A program made the position numbers and the translations under genes. From Ignatzschineria sp. (GTDB lineage Bacteria > Pseudomonadota > Gammaproteobacteria > Cardiobacteriales > Wohlfahrtiimonadaceae), in the NCBI GenBank assembly GCA_030151245.1, contig JASLEF010000206.1, positions 1 to 15,246 on the forward strand: DNA of 15,246 bases, in the 5' to 3' direction. Position 1 is the stretch's first letter, and the number at the start of each line of letters is the position of its first letter. The notes below the pieces were generated by a model, which saw nothing but the letters and a program-made list of their open reading frames with translations, searched no databases and was not told the origin of the DNA. Below, piece by piece: positions 7,113 through 14,348 of the stretch.

Positions 7113-7952
7113 TTAACCGTAACGCCCTGTGATATAATCTTCAGTCTGCTTATTACTTGGTTTGGTGAAGATTGTATCGGTATCATCAAACTCAATTAAA
7201 TCCCCAAGATACATGAAGGCGGTCTTATCTGAACAGCGCGCTGCTTGTTGCATATTATGCGTGACCATCACAATGGTATAATCTTCTTTAAGTTCAAAAA
7301 TAAGTTCTTCAATTTTCCCCGTAGAAATAGGGTCTAGGGCTGAGCAAGGCTCATCCATCAGTAAAATTTCAGGACGAATTGCAATAGCACGAGCAATACT
7401 TAAACGTTGCTGCTGTCCGCCCGATAAGTTCGTCCCATGCTCATGAAGTTTATCTTTTGTTTCACTCCAAAGCGCCGCCTTTGTTAATGCCCACTCTACA
7501 CGTGCATCCATATCTGCGCGAGATAAGCTTTCAAAGAGCTTTACACCAAAAGCGATATTATCATAAATAGACATCGGAAATGGTGTCGGTTTTTGGAAAA
7601 CCATTCCGACATTAGCACGAAGGAGTGCCACATCTTGTTTACTCGTCAAAATATTCTCATCATTGATGATAATCTCCCCTTCAGCACGTTGCTCTGGATA
7701 GAGCATAAACATCTTATTAAAGGTACGAAGTAAGGTAGATTTCCCACAACCAGAAGGACCGATAAAGGCTGTTACTTGGTTTTCTGGAATATCGAGCGTG
7801 ATATTATGCAACGCATGAAACTTTTGATAGAAAAAGTTTAAATTACGCACACTAATTTTAGCAGCATACTCTTTTTTAACTTCTGGCTGTCGATTCGCAG
7901 CTTGGACAAATGCATCTTGAGATTCAATATTCTGTCTGTTATCTAAATTCAT
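7113..7952 (-). CDS. pstB: Phosphate ABC transporter ATP-binding protein PstB, 279 aa
   Basis: PstB is the ATPase that powers phosphate uptake, bound to PstA/PstC at the cytoplasmic face of the inner membrane. All ABC motifs are present: Walker A GPSGCGKST (65-73), Q-loop Gln120 in VGMVFQKPTPFP, signature LSGGQQQR (176-183), Walker B ILLMDEP (196-202) and switch His232. The PstB-specific MVFQKPTPFPMSIYDNIAFG block is clear. About 25 extra residues precede the conserved domain, which is common in proteobacterial PstB. AGGA lies about 8 bases before the ATG. The 212-base gap from pstA carries a PHO box and -10 element, so pstB-phoU may also be transcribed separately. Confidence 0.97.
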   Translation of the reverse strand: MNLDNRQNIESQDAFVQAANRQPEVKKEYAAKISVRNLNFFYQKFHALHNITLDIPENQVTAFIGPSGCGKSTLLRTFNKMFMLYPEQRAEGEIIINDENILTSKQDVALLRANVGMVFQKPTPFPMSIYDNIAFGVKLFESLSRADMDARVEWALTKAALWSETKDKLHEHGTNLSGGQQQRLSIARAIAIRPEILLMDEPCSALDPISTGKIEELIFELKEDYTIVMVTHNMQQAARCSDKTAFMYLGDLIEFDDTDTIFTKPSNKQTEDYITGRYG

Positions 7953-8015
7953 TCTCTGTTCCTACTGGAGTTTAGAAATTCTCTCGCGACATTCGAGGGA
8001 ATAAATGCTAGGGAT

Positions 8016-8049
8016 AATGTAAGCCATCTTTGTAACAGGAAGATGACAA
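8016..8049 (-). promoter_or_regulatory. Internal PHO box and promoter candidate in the pstA-pstB gap
   Basis: On the minus strand TTGTCAT-CTTC-CTGTTAC (8049-8032) gives two 7-base half-sites with the 4-base spacer of a PhoB box. Ten bases later comes TACATT (8021-8016), four of six matches to a -10 element, at the standard distance. The predicted start near 8009 gives a leader of about 55 bases. The leader carries a hairpin (TTCCCTCG / CGAGAGAA, 8001-7994 with 7986-7979). Compared with CTGTCAT the half-sites match at six and five of seven positions. Confidence 0.55.
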
Positions 8050-8164
8050 ATATTGAAATAAAGGCGCTTTCCTCATTGTGTTTGCACCATTTATTTTATC
8101 TATTTGTCATATTCCCTGCCGGCTCTATTTCTTAATAACGTACTTTATAATCTACTACTCATCA

Positions 8165-9091
8165 TTAATCATTCTTATTATTGGCTTTAAAGAAGACTCG
8201 AACCACAATATTCAAAGCTAAGATCGCCATGGTAATAAAGAACACCCCCGCCCACGCTAACGCTTGTAAGTTACTATCTGGCGTCATTGCAAAGTTATAG
8301 ATAGTGACCGGTAAGCTGGCCATCGGCTCCATAACATTGGTACTCCAGAACTGATTAGAAAGCGTGGTGAAAAGAAGAGGGGCAGTCTCGCCGGATATAC
8401 GTGCTACGGCTAATAAGATCCCCGTCATAATGCCCGAAATGGAAGACTTTAAGGTAATACGTAAAATAATCTTCCACTTTGGAGTTCCAAGTGCATAAGC
8501 GGCTTCACGCAACGTATTGGGAACTAATAGTAACATATTCTCAGTCGTACGAATCACGATCGGAATCTGAATCAATGCTAAAGCAATAATCCCAGCAATT
8601 GCAGAATAGTGCCCCATTCTGACCACTACAACAGTATAAACAAACAATCCTATAACAATTGACGGTGCGGATAACAAAATATCGTTTATAAAACGAATGA
8701 CCGAGGATAATTTGCCGGCGGCATTATACTCTGCAAGATACACTCCGGCTAAAATGCCCAGAGGTGTTCCGATAACTGTAGCCCAGAGAATTAAGATCCC
8801 ACTACCGACGATCGCATTCAATAACCCCCCGCCCTCACTATTAGGCGGAGGTGTCATTTCCGTAAAGAACTGTAGAGAGATTCCTCCCATTCCTTTTGTC
8901 GCAGTGGTCCAGAGAATCCAAATTAACCAAAAGAGACCAAATGCCATGGCCATTAATGATAAAGTAATCGCAAATTGATTGATAATCTTACGGCGTTGCT
9001 GCTTCTTGGCTCTACTTGCAATAATCGCTATTTTTTCAGGTTCTTGAGGATTCATTGAAGCCCTTTTTGAGATTGAAATATCGGTAGCCAT
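8165..9091 (-). CDS. pstA: Phosphate ABC transporter permease PstA, 308 aa
   Basis: PstA is one of the two membrane subunits of the high-affinity phosphate transporter. About six hydrophobic segments are visible, preceded by a polar, Lys/Arg-rich cytoplasmic N-terminus of about 40 residues. The EAA loop that contacts PstB is REAAYALGTPKWKIILR (195-211), essentially the E. coli PstA motif. GETAPLL and ALAWAGVFF near the C-terminus also fit. Start choice: an in-frame GTG at 9100 overlaps pstC and lies next to the AGGAG, while the ATG at 9091 (MATDIS) is 10 bases from it and one base after the pstC stop. I prefer 9091; starting at 9100 would add three residues. The tight spacing implies translational coupling to pstC. 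Confidence 0.96.
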   Translation of the reverse strand: MATDISISKRASMNPQEPEKIAIIASRAKKQQRRKIINQFAITLSLMAMAFGLFWLIWILWTTATKGMGGISLQFFTEMTPPPNSEGGGLLNAIVGSGILILWATVIGTPLGILAGVYLAEYNAAGKLSSVIRFINDILLSAPSIVIGLFVYTVVVVRMGHYSAIAGIIALALIQIPIVIRTTENMLLLVPNTLREAAYALGTPKWKIILRITLKSSISGIMTGILLAVARISGETAPLLFTTLSNQFWSTNVMEPMASLPVTIYNFAMTPDSNLQALAWAGVFFITMAILALNIVVRVFFKANNKND

Positions 9092-9092
9092 C

Positions 9093-10028
9093 TTATGCAC
9101 GCTCCTGTTTCATAAATACTTTTGAAATCGCAAGGACAATAAAGGTAATAATAAATAGAAGGAGACCTAACTCCATTAATGCTGCCGTATGTAACTCACT
9201 TGAGGCTTCCGCAAACTCATTAGCAAGCGATGAAGTAATACTATTACCCGGAGCAAAGAGTGAGAAGCTATCAAACTGATAGGTATTCCCGATGACAAAG
9301 GTTACCGCCATGGTCTCCCCTAATGCCCGACCTAAACCAAGCATTACACCGCCAAATACCCCTTTTTTCGTATAAGGAAGAATCACTTTCCAAATGACTT
9401 CCCAAGTCGTTGCCCCTAAACCATAGGCGGACTCTTTCATGATTCTTGGCGTTCTCTCAAAGACATCTCGCATCACAGAAGCAATATAAGGAATAATCAT
9501 GATCGCCAAAATAATCCCGGCACTTAAAATCCCGATTCCAAATGCATATCCGGAAAAGAGTTGATTTAAAATCGGAATATTTTCACTCCACTGAATCAAG
9601 GGTGCCTGAAAGTATTTTGCAAAAAGAGGGGCAAAAACAAAAAGCCCCCACATGCCATAAACAATACTAGGGATCGCCGCCAGCAATTCAATTGCGACAC
9701 CGATAGGACGACGAAGCCAAGGTGGCGCCAATTCGGTTAAGAAAATTGCAATCCCAAAACTCACTGGTATCGCAATAATGAGAGCTATCAATGAGGTGAC
9801 AAGCGTACCATAGATGGGGACAAGCGCCCCAAACTGATCCATTGGCGCATCCCATTCCTTTTCCCAAAGAAAGCGAAGACCAAACTCTTTAATACTTGGC
9901 ATTGAGGCGACGATTAGAGAAATCATAATGCCGGAAAGAAGGATTAGAACAAAGATTGCCGCAGATTTTACGCTAAAGGCGAAGATCTTATCGGGTATCG
10001 GAGACTGTGGATTTTTAATACTTTTCAT
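9093..10028 (-). CDS. pstC: Phosphate ABC transporter permease PstC, 311 aa
   Basis: PstC is the partner membrane subunit of PstA and forms the phosphate channel. Six hydrophobic segments are visible after a short polar N-terminus. PstC marks include FLTELAPPWLRRP, ELLAAIPSIVYGMWG, the EAA loop ESAYGLGATTWEVIWKVILP (199-218) and GLGRALGETMAVTFVIGN. The length is normal. A modest GAGA element lies just before the ATG. The stop TAA is one base before the pstA ATG. A 210-base gap with hairpins separates it from pstS upstream, which probably lowers pstCAB expression relative to pstS. Confidence 0.96.
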   Translation of the reverse strand: MKSIKNPQSPIPDKIFAFSVKSAAIFVLILLSGIMISLIVASMPSIKEFGLRFLWEKEWDAPMDQFGALVPIYGTLVTSLIALIIAIPVSFGIAIFLTELAPPWLRRPIGVAIELLAAIPSIVYGMWGLFVFAPLFAKYFQAPLIQWSENIPILNQLFSGYAFGIGILSAGIILAIMIIPYIASVMRDVFERTPRIMKESAYGLGATTWEVIWKVILPYTKKGVFGGVMLGLGRALGETMAVTFVIGNTYQFDSFSLFAPGNSITSSLANEFAEASSELHTAALMELGLLLFIITFIVLAISKVFMKQERA

Positions 10029-10079
10029 TAAATCTCTTCTTTAAAGTAAAAGTGATTGAAGTGATATGTTTTGAGTAAC

Positions 10080-10118
10080 ATTTAACGTATCTATTTAACG
10101 TATCTATTTAATGTATTG
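10080..10118. repeat. Tandem repeat, 13-base unit, three copies, upstream of pstC
   Basis: ATTTAACGTATCT occurs twice in perfect tandem (10080-10092, 10093-10105). A third copy with two internal changes follows (ATTTAATGTATTG, 10106-10118). It lies about 50 bases upstream of the pstC start in its leader. The 13-base period does not match the 11-base period of PHO half-sites, so it is not a PHO box array. Confidence 0.8.
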
Positions 10119-10139
10119 ATGGTCATTAATCTGACCATC
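10118..10139 (-). other. Perfect 8-bp hairpin between pstS and pstC
   Basis: GATGGTCA (10118-10125) and TGACCATC (10132-10139) form a perfect stem around a 6-base loop. It overlaps the end of the tandem repeat by one base and has no T run. It follows the larger hairpin at 10151-10186 in the transcript. It may stabilise processed mRNA ends or slow reading from pstS into pstC. Confidence 0.5.
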
Positions 10140-10150
10140 TTGATGCTGAA

Positions 10151-10186
10151 AACCCAACCGAGAGATGTTGGCTCAACGATTGGGTT
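10151..10186 (-). terminator. Hairpin after pstS, probable partial terminator or mRNA stabiliser
   Basis: On the minus strand AACCCAATCG (10186-10177) pairs with CGGTTGGGTT (10160-10151), with one mismatch, and is followed by only TTTTC. It starts 53 bases after the pstS stop. A stem with a short T run inside a pst operon fits a leaky terminator or 3' stabiliser that keeps PstS, needed in excess in the periplasm, above the membrane subunits. The role is inferred. Confidence 0.5.
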
Positions 10187-10238
10187 CAGACTGATGATCT
10201 CATCCTTAAAGAAAATGTCATCTTATAACATGGCAAGA

Positions 10239-11279
10239 TTATTTAATCTCGAGATCATTTTTTAAAGTTTCTTGAATAATCTGTACAACATTCTCTGGTA
10301 AGGGTGCATAGTCTAGCGCGGTGACAATCTCTTGACCTTGCTTGCCATAGCCCCAGTTAAAGAAGTTAACGATCTCATTAGCAATCACTGGCTTATTCTG
10401 CTCTTTATGGAGAAGGATAAAAGTCGTTGCTGCTAAAGGCCATGCATTTTTTCCTGGCTTATCTGTTAAGTCTTGGACAAATGATTCATTCCATTTCACT
10501 TCTTTAGCTGCAGCACTAAAGGAATCTATTCCAGGGCTCACAATTTCACCATCTTTAGAAATTAACTTTGTGTAGCTGAGGTTATTTTGTTTTGCGTATG
10601 CATACTCAACATAACCGATAGAACCTTCGATACGTTGAACGAATGCGGTTACCCCATCATTCCCCTTACCGCCAATCCCTACCGGCCAATTAACTGTCGA
10701 GCCGCTACCCACATTGTTTTTCCACTCATCATTCACTTTTGCAAGATAACCTGTGAAGATAAATGATGTTCCTGAACCATCTGCACGGCGCACTACGGAG
10801 ATCGCTTGATCTGGGAGATTTAAGCCCGGATTTAATTTTGCAATCGCAGGGTCATTCCACTTTTTAATAGTTCCTAAGTAGATATCTCCTAATGTCTTCC
10901 CATCAAGCACTAATTCATTTGATTTAATGCCCTCTACATTCACTGCGAGAACAACGCCGCCGATTAATGTCGGAAACTGAATCAAACCTTTCTCTTTCAA
11001 TTGTTCTTCTGATAATGGTGCATCTGATGCTCCGAAATCAACGGTTTTTGCATCAATTTGCTTGATACCAGCTGAAGAACCGATCGATTGATAGTTAATA
11101 CGATTCCCGGTCTCTTTAGCATATTCAGCAGCCCATTTTGCATAGACTGGCGCTGGAAATGATGCACCTGCACCCGTAACTGTCACAGGATCTTTTGCCA
11201 TTGCGCCTGTGGTGCTGACAGCTAAACCAAATGCAACTGCTGTGGTTAATTTTGCGATTCTGCTAGTTAATGTTTTCAT
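10239..11279 (-). CDS. pstS: Periplasmic phosphate-binding protein PstS, 346 aa
   Basis: PstS captures phosphate in the periplasm and hands it to PstC/PstA. The N-terminus is a Sec signal peptide: MKTLTSR, a hydrophobic core, then a likely cut after AMA (residue 28). Binding motifs follow: TGAGASFPAPVY (35-46), IGSSAG (66-71), DFGASDAP (81-88), RRADGSGTS (164-172) and GGKGNDGV (203-210). There is no lipobox cysteine, so it is a soluble form as in enterobacteria. Start choice: the ATG at 11279 has AGGAGAG about 8 bases upstream. An in-frame ATG at 11327 would add 16 residues before the signal peptide and lacks a ribosome binding site. It is first in the operon, under a PHO-box promoter. Confidence 0.97.
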   Translation of the reverse strand: MKTLTSRIAKLTTAVAFGLAVSTTGAMAKDPVTVTGAGASFPAPVYAKWAAEYAKETGNRINYQSIGSSAGIKQIDAKTVDFGASDAPLSEEQLKEKGLIQFPTLIGGVVLAVNVEGIKSNELVLDGKTLGDIYLGTIKKWNDPAIAKLNPGLNLPDQAISVVRRADGSGTSFIFTGYLAKVNDEWKNNVGSGSTVNWPVGIGGKGNDGVTAFVQRIEGSIGYVEYAYAKQNNLSYTKLISKDGEIVSPGIDSFSAAAKEVKWNESFVQDLTDKPGKNAWPLAATTFILLHKEQNKPVIANEIVNFFNWGYGKQGQEIVTALDYAPLPENVVQIIQETLKNDLEIK

Positions 11280-11381
11280 GATAGAAACTCTCCTAAGTAT
11301 ACAAATTAAAATTGATTTAAAGTTCATGATTTAAGGAGACGGGTTAGAATTTGTTTTAACTTCAATCCCGCGACTGAAACT

Positions 11382-11415
11382 AGTATATAAATCGATTATG
11401 ACAAAGATGTAACAA
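11382..11415 (-). promoter_or_regulatory. pstS: PHO box and -10 element of the pst operon
   Basis: On the minus strand TTGTTAC-ATCT-TTGTCAT (11415-11398) is a PhoB box with the normal 7-4-7 layout. Exactly 10 bases later comes TATACT (11387-11382), five of six matches to the -10 consensus. No sigma70 -35 is needed at PhoB-activated promoters. The predicted start near 11375 leaves a leader of about 95 bases. The box lies only 45 bases after the panC stop. Confidence 0.8.
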
Positions 11416-11460
11416 AGGAGAAATAATCTCTCAAATCATCGAGTAAAACCTATCTTCAAC

Positions 11461-12318
11461 TTATGAAATTGTTAACTCAATGTTGTCTAACAGACGGGTT
11501 TGGGCCACTTTAGCCGCCACTAAAATAACTAAGTGTCGATCTGTCACTTGAGCTTTTTTGAGCTGTTTTTGTTCTCTAATCGTCAAATAATCCACTAAAA
11601 ACCCCTCTCTTTGTAACTGCTCTGTCATCTTGGCCTCAAGCTCCTCATAACTTGTAGGGATAATCTCCTGATTTTCTGCAGCACGCGCTATCTCTTCTTT
11701 CATCGCTAATAATGTTTGAGATAAGCGTAAAGCATGATGTTGTGAATCTTTTGAAAGATACCCATTGCGACTCGATAGCGCTAATCCCGCTTCTGAGCGC
11801 TCAATGGCCACAGGAATAATGGTAATATCGAAATTCAGAGCCTTCACCATAGCTTCAATCACACGTAACTGCTGATAATCTTTTTTTCCAAAGCAAGCAT
11901 AAGTGGGGCGGACGATATTAAAAAATTTTGCCACGACAGTAGCAACGCCTTCAAAATGCCCCGGTCGATCTTTACCACAAAGATCCGCAATTAAAGAGTT
12001 TGGCGGCGCCACGATAAAAGGAGCATCTTCGCCATAAAGCATCTCAGGCGTTGGTAGAAATAACGCGGAAATGCCGGCAGCCATAAGCTTTTCCATATCT
12101 GCTTCTAATGTTCTTGGATAGCTATCTAAATCTTCCCCTTCCCCAAACTGAAGGGGATTGACAAAAATAGAGACTAATACATTCTCTGAGACCTTTCTCG
12201 CCTCCCTCACTAAGGAGAGATGTCCTGCATGAAGATTTCCCATCGTTGGTACAAATGCAACCTCTTGAAATTGATCTCTCCAACGACGAACTTCCTCAAT
12301 GCTTTTTAAAACTTTCAC
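11461..12318 (-). CDS. panC: Pantothenate synthetase PanC, 285 aa
   Basis: PanC joins pantoate and beta-alanine with ATP to make pantothenate, in the cytoplasm. Motifs: PTMGNLHAGH (24-33) holding the HIGH-like nucleotide site, VNPLQFGEGEDLDSYPR, CGKDRPGHFEGVATVV (114-129), FGKKDYQQL (143-151) and LSSRNGYLS (181-189), which matches KMSKS. The usual DGLA before that last motif is AGLA here, a small departure with unknown effect. The start is GTG at 12318 with AAGGA about 7 bases upstream; no better ATG is present. It follows panB by 157 bases, but a terminator lies between them. No terminator is seen before the pstS promoter, so panC transcripts may run into pstS. Confidence 0.96.
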   Translation of the reverse strand: MKVLKSIEEVRRWRDQFQEVAFVPTMGNLHAGHLSLVREARKVSENVLVSIFVNPLQFGEGEDLDSYPRTLEADMEKLMAAGISALFLPTPEMLYGEDAPFIVAPPNSLIADLCGKDRPGHFEGVATVVAKFFNIVRPTYACFGKKDYQQLRVIEAMVKALNFDITIIPVAIERSEAGLALSSRNGYLSKDSQHHALRLSQTLLAMKEEIARAAENQEIIPTSYEELEAKMTEQLQREGFLVDYLTIREQKQLKKAQVTDRHLVILVAAKVAQTRLLDNIELTIS

Positions 12319-12413
12319 GTCAACATCCTTTTTATCTGTATTGAGCCGTTATGCAACCGGCAAAACTCACCACGAATACTTATTTGACACTGATATTAAT
12401 TACATCACGACTT

Positions 12414-12444
12414 AAAAAAGAGAGGCTTTATAAATCACCCTCTC
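12414..12444 (-). terminator. Intrinsic terminator between panB and panC
   Basis: On the minus strand GAGAGG (12444-12439) pairs perfectly with CCTCTC (12425-12420) around a 13-base loop, directly followed by six T (12419-12414). It starts 32 bases after the panB stop and about 95 bases before the panC start. It should end most panB transcripts, so panC needs read-through or its own promoter. No convincing promoter was found in the remaining gap. Confidence 0.65.
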
Positions 12445-12475
12445 CTTCTTTAGTAACTACGCTTAATATTAAACC

Positions 12476-13285
12476 TTAAAAACAGTGCTCTTTTGCCGGA
12501 AATTCACCCGCTTTCACCGCTTTAACATAAGACTTAAATGCTCCCTGAATAGAAGGATCGCCCTCTTGCCCACTTGCCGCTAAGAAATCCTTCACAAATC
12601 TAGGCGTAACGTCTCCTTTAATACCCAGCATATCGTGCATCACTAATACTTGCCCATCTGTCTGAGCACCTGCCCCAATCCCAATCACAGGAATAGACAA
12701 CGCAGTCGCTAACGCCTCCCCAAGATCAGCCAATACACACTCAACAACCAATAGCTGAGCACCAGCTAATTGATGCGCCCGACCATCTTCAATCAATTTT
12801 GCGGCCAACTGTAATTCTCGACCTTGTACAGAGTAGCCCCCTAAAATATTGACTGATTGTGGTAAAAGACCTATATGCGCACAGACAGGGATTCCTCGTT
12901 TCGTTAAAAACTCAGTAATGCCGGCAACCTCTTTATCCCCTTCGATCTTAATCATCTCAGCCCCGGCCTTCATCAAGCTTGCCGCGGCATAAAAAGCCTC
13001 TTCTTGTGAAGCTTCATATGCCCCGAAAGGAAGATCTGCCACAATAAATGAACGATGATTCGCACGAACTACATTTTCTGTATGATAAATCATCTCTTCA
13101 AGTGTGACAGGAAGCGTTGAATGATGTCCTTGCACCACCATTCCTAATGAATCACCGATTAATATTGTCTCAACACCTGCGCGCTCCATCTCTTTTGCAA
13201 AGCTTGCATCATAGCAGGTGATCATCGTAATCTTCTCTCCTGAATCTTTCATTTTCTGAAGATCCGTCACTCTGATTTTTCGCAT
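12476..13285 (-). CDS. panB: 3-methyl-2-oxobutanoate hydroxymethyltransferase PanB, 269 aa
   Basis: PanB adds a hydroxymethyl group from methylene-tetrahydrofolate to 2-ketoisovalerate, giving ketopantoate, the first committed step to pantothenate and CoA. Metal- and substrate-site motifs are clear: GDSLGMVVQGH (44-54), ADLPFGAY (83-90), MIKIEG (111-116), HIGLLPQSVN (137-146), catalytic Glu182 in LLVVECV, and PVIGIGAG. Start choice: the ATG at 13285 (MRKIRVTDLQKMK) aligns with the E. coli N-terminus and has GAGGG about 7 bases upstream. An ATG at 13306 with AGGG upstream would add seven residues and is also possible. panC follows, whereas panE and panD are not in the window. Confidence 0.96.
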   Translation of the reverse strand: MRKIRVTDLQKMKDSGEKITMITCYDASFAKEMERAGVETILIGDSLGMVVQGHHSTLPVTLEEMIYHTENVVRANHRSFIVADLPFGAYEASQEEAFYAAASLMKAGAEMIKIEGDKEVAGITEFLTKRGIPVCAHIGLLPQSVNILGGYSVQGRELQLAAKLIEDGRAHQLAGAQLLVVECVLADLGEALATALSIPVIGIGAGAQTDGQVLVMHDMLGIKGDVTPRFVKDFLAASGQEGDPSIQGAFKSYVKAVKAGEFPAKEHCF

Positions 13286-13679
13286 GTTCTTTCCCTCTAT
13301 TGTCATTCTCTATCCCTGCATTCCTGACAAGATCTATTTTATAAACTCGCCATTCATCGCAATTCTACGCTTATCGCGACATTATTATTCTCAAGTATTT
13401 CGTGATCTTTAATCCTCACAACTTCTTGACCGCCCACTATTATACCCAATATCTTCCAACTTATAAGAGACAAATCCTCCTCAAAAAAATAGGCAATATA
13501 AGGATTCTTGCCTCTGTGTTATCAACGGCGAGGATATTTGCTACAATTTACAAGACAAGATCGCTAAAACTTGTAGATTTTACAATTTTGAAACTCTTTT
13601 TTGAGGGCATCTCTTTTTTCTATTTCCCCTCTCATTACAATACGTTATCTCTACTCTACTTTATTTCACTCTGTTTATT
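13286..13679. other. Divergent intergenic region between panB and the methyltransferase
   Basis: This stretch must hold the promoters of panB (minus) and the methyltransferase (plus). A plus-strand candidate is listed at 13519-13547. For panB only a poor pair was seen (TTGCGA and TAAAAT, 15 bases apart, near 13330-13356). A plus-strand frame of 109 codons starting at a GTG (13402-13731) overlaps the methyltransferase, lacks a ribosome binding site and looks like chance. Nothing else is visible. Confidence 0.6.
13519..13547 (+). promoter_or_regulatory. Candidate promoter of the methyltransferase gene
   Basis: TTATCA (13519-13524) and TACAAT (13542-13547) are separated by 17 bases. They match consensus at four and five of six positions. 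The start would be near 13554, leaving a leader of about 125 bases before the ATG at 13680. Confidence 0.35.
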
Positions 13680-14267
13680 ATGCGCTACCAATATCTCAAC
13701 TCGATTCATCCTCTCATTGATCAATACTTAGATCTCTTTATATTGCCCCATTCTGTAGTGATTGATGCAACGCTTGGGAACGGCCATGATAGCTATAAAA
13801 TGGCTCAAAAGATGAACGCTTGCGGTAAACTCTATGGCTTCGATATTCAAAAAGCAGCCATTGAAAATAGCCAAGCACTCTTAAATAAGCTGTCAGAGAA
13901 TGGTCCACAGGTAGTATTGATCGAAGATAGTCATGCAAATTTCCATGATCATATTAATGAGCCTATCGATTTTATTATCTATAACTTAGGCTATTTACCT
14001 AAAGGAGATAAAGAGATTACAACACTGGCAGACTCAACTCTGAAAAGCGTCCAAGCAGGACTTGAACTTCTGGCTAGCAATGGAAAAATGCTTATCGCTG
14101 TTTATCACGGGCACGATGCCGGTAAAGCAGAAAAAATAGCTTTAGAAAATTACCTCTCCAAGCTTGACCAAGCCCATTTTCATGTTTTCAAACAAGAGTT
14201 TATCAATCAAAAAAACAACCCTCCTTTGATATATCTCATCGAAAAAGCAAAAATTCGGGTAGAATAA
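13680..14267 (+). CDS. mnmM: MnmM/YtqB-type tRNA wobble-uridine methyltransferase, 195 aa
   Basis: This is a small class I SAM-dependent methyltransferase. SAM-binding motif I is VVIDATLGNGHDS (26-38), motif II is GFDIQ (53-57), and the family-specific segments are YNLGYLPKGDKEITT (101-115) and FINQKNNPPLIYLIEK (174-189). These match Bacillus YtqB, now named MnmM, which methylates nm5s2U to mnm5s2U at the tRNA wobble position; E. coli uses MnmC for this. The match rests on motif memory. No Shine-Dalgarno sequence precedes the ATG and no better start is seen, so translation may be weak. The stop is followed after 22-82 bases by the start of the next plus-strand gene, probably co-transcribed. 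Confidence 0.85.
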   Translation: MRYQYLNSIHPLIDQYLDLFILPHSVVIDATLGNGHDSYKMAQKMNACGKLYGFDIQKAAIENSQALLNKLSENGPQVVLIEDSHANFHDHINEPIDFIIYNLGYLPKGDKEITTLADSTLKSVQAGLELLASNGKMLIAVYHGHDAGKAEKIALENYLSKLDQAHFHVFKQEFINQKNNPPLIYLIEKAKIRVE

Positions 14268-14348
14268 GCCTCTTTATTGAAACATTTCATGACGCTTATA
14301 AAGTCGCTAGCTCATCACGCTATCACTCTCCAAAGGGCCTGTGCTTAT

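Noticed and set aside
7969..8090. 22-codon minus-strand frame MRKAPLFQYLSSSCYKDGLH across the internal PHO box
   Set aside because: It has no Shine-Dalgarno sequence and overlaps the better explained regulatory site.
10080..10118. Tandem repeat read as an array of PHO half-sites
   Set aside because: The period is 13, not 11, and the units lack TGTCA.
11280..11327. Upstream ATG as the pstS start
   Set aside because: It would put 16 residues before a complete signal peptide and has no ribosome binding site, whereas AGGAGAG precedes the ATG at 11279.
13402..13731. 109-codon plus-strand frame upstream of the methyltransferase
   Set aside because: GTG start without a ribosome binding site, low-complexity Leu/Phe/Ile composition, and 52 bases of overlap with the methyltransferase.
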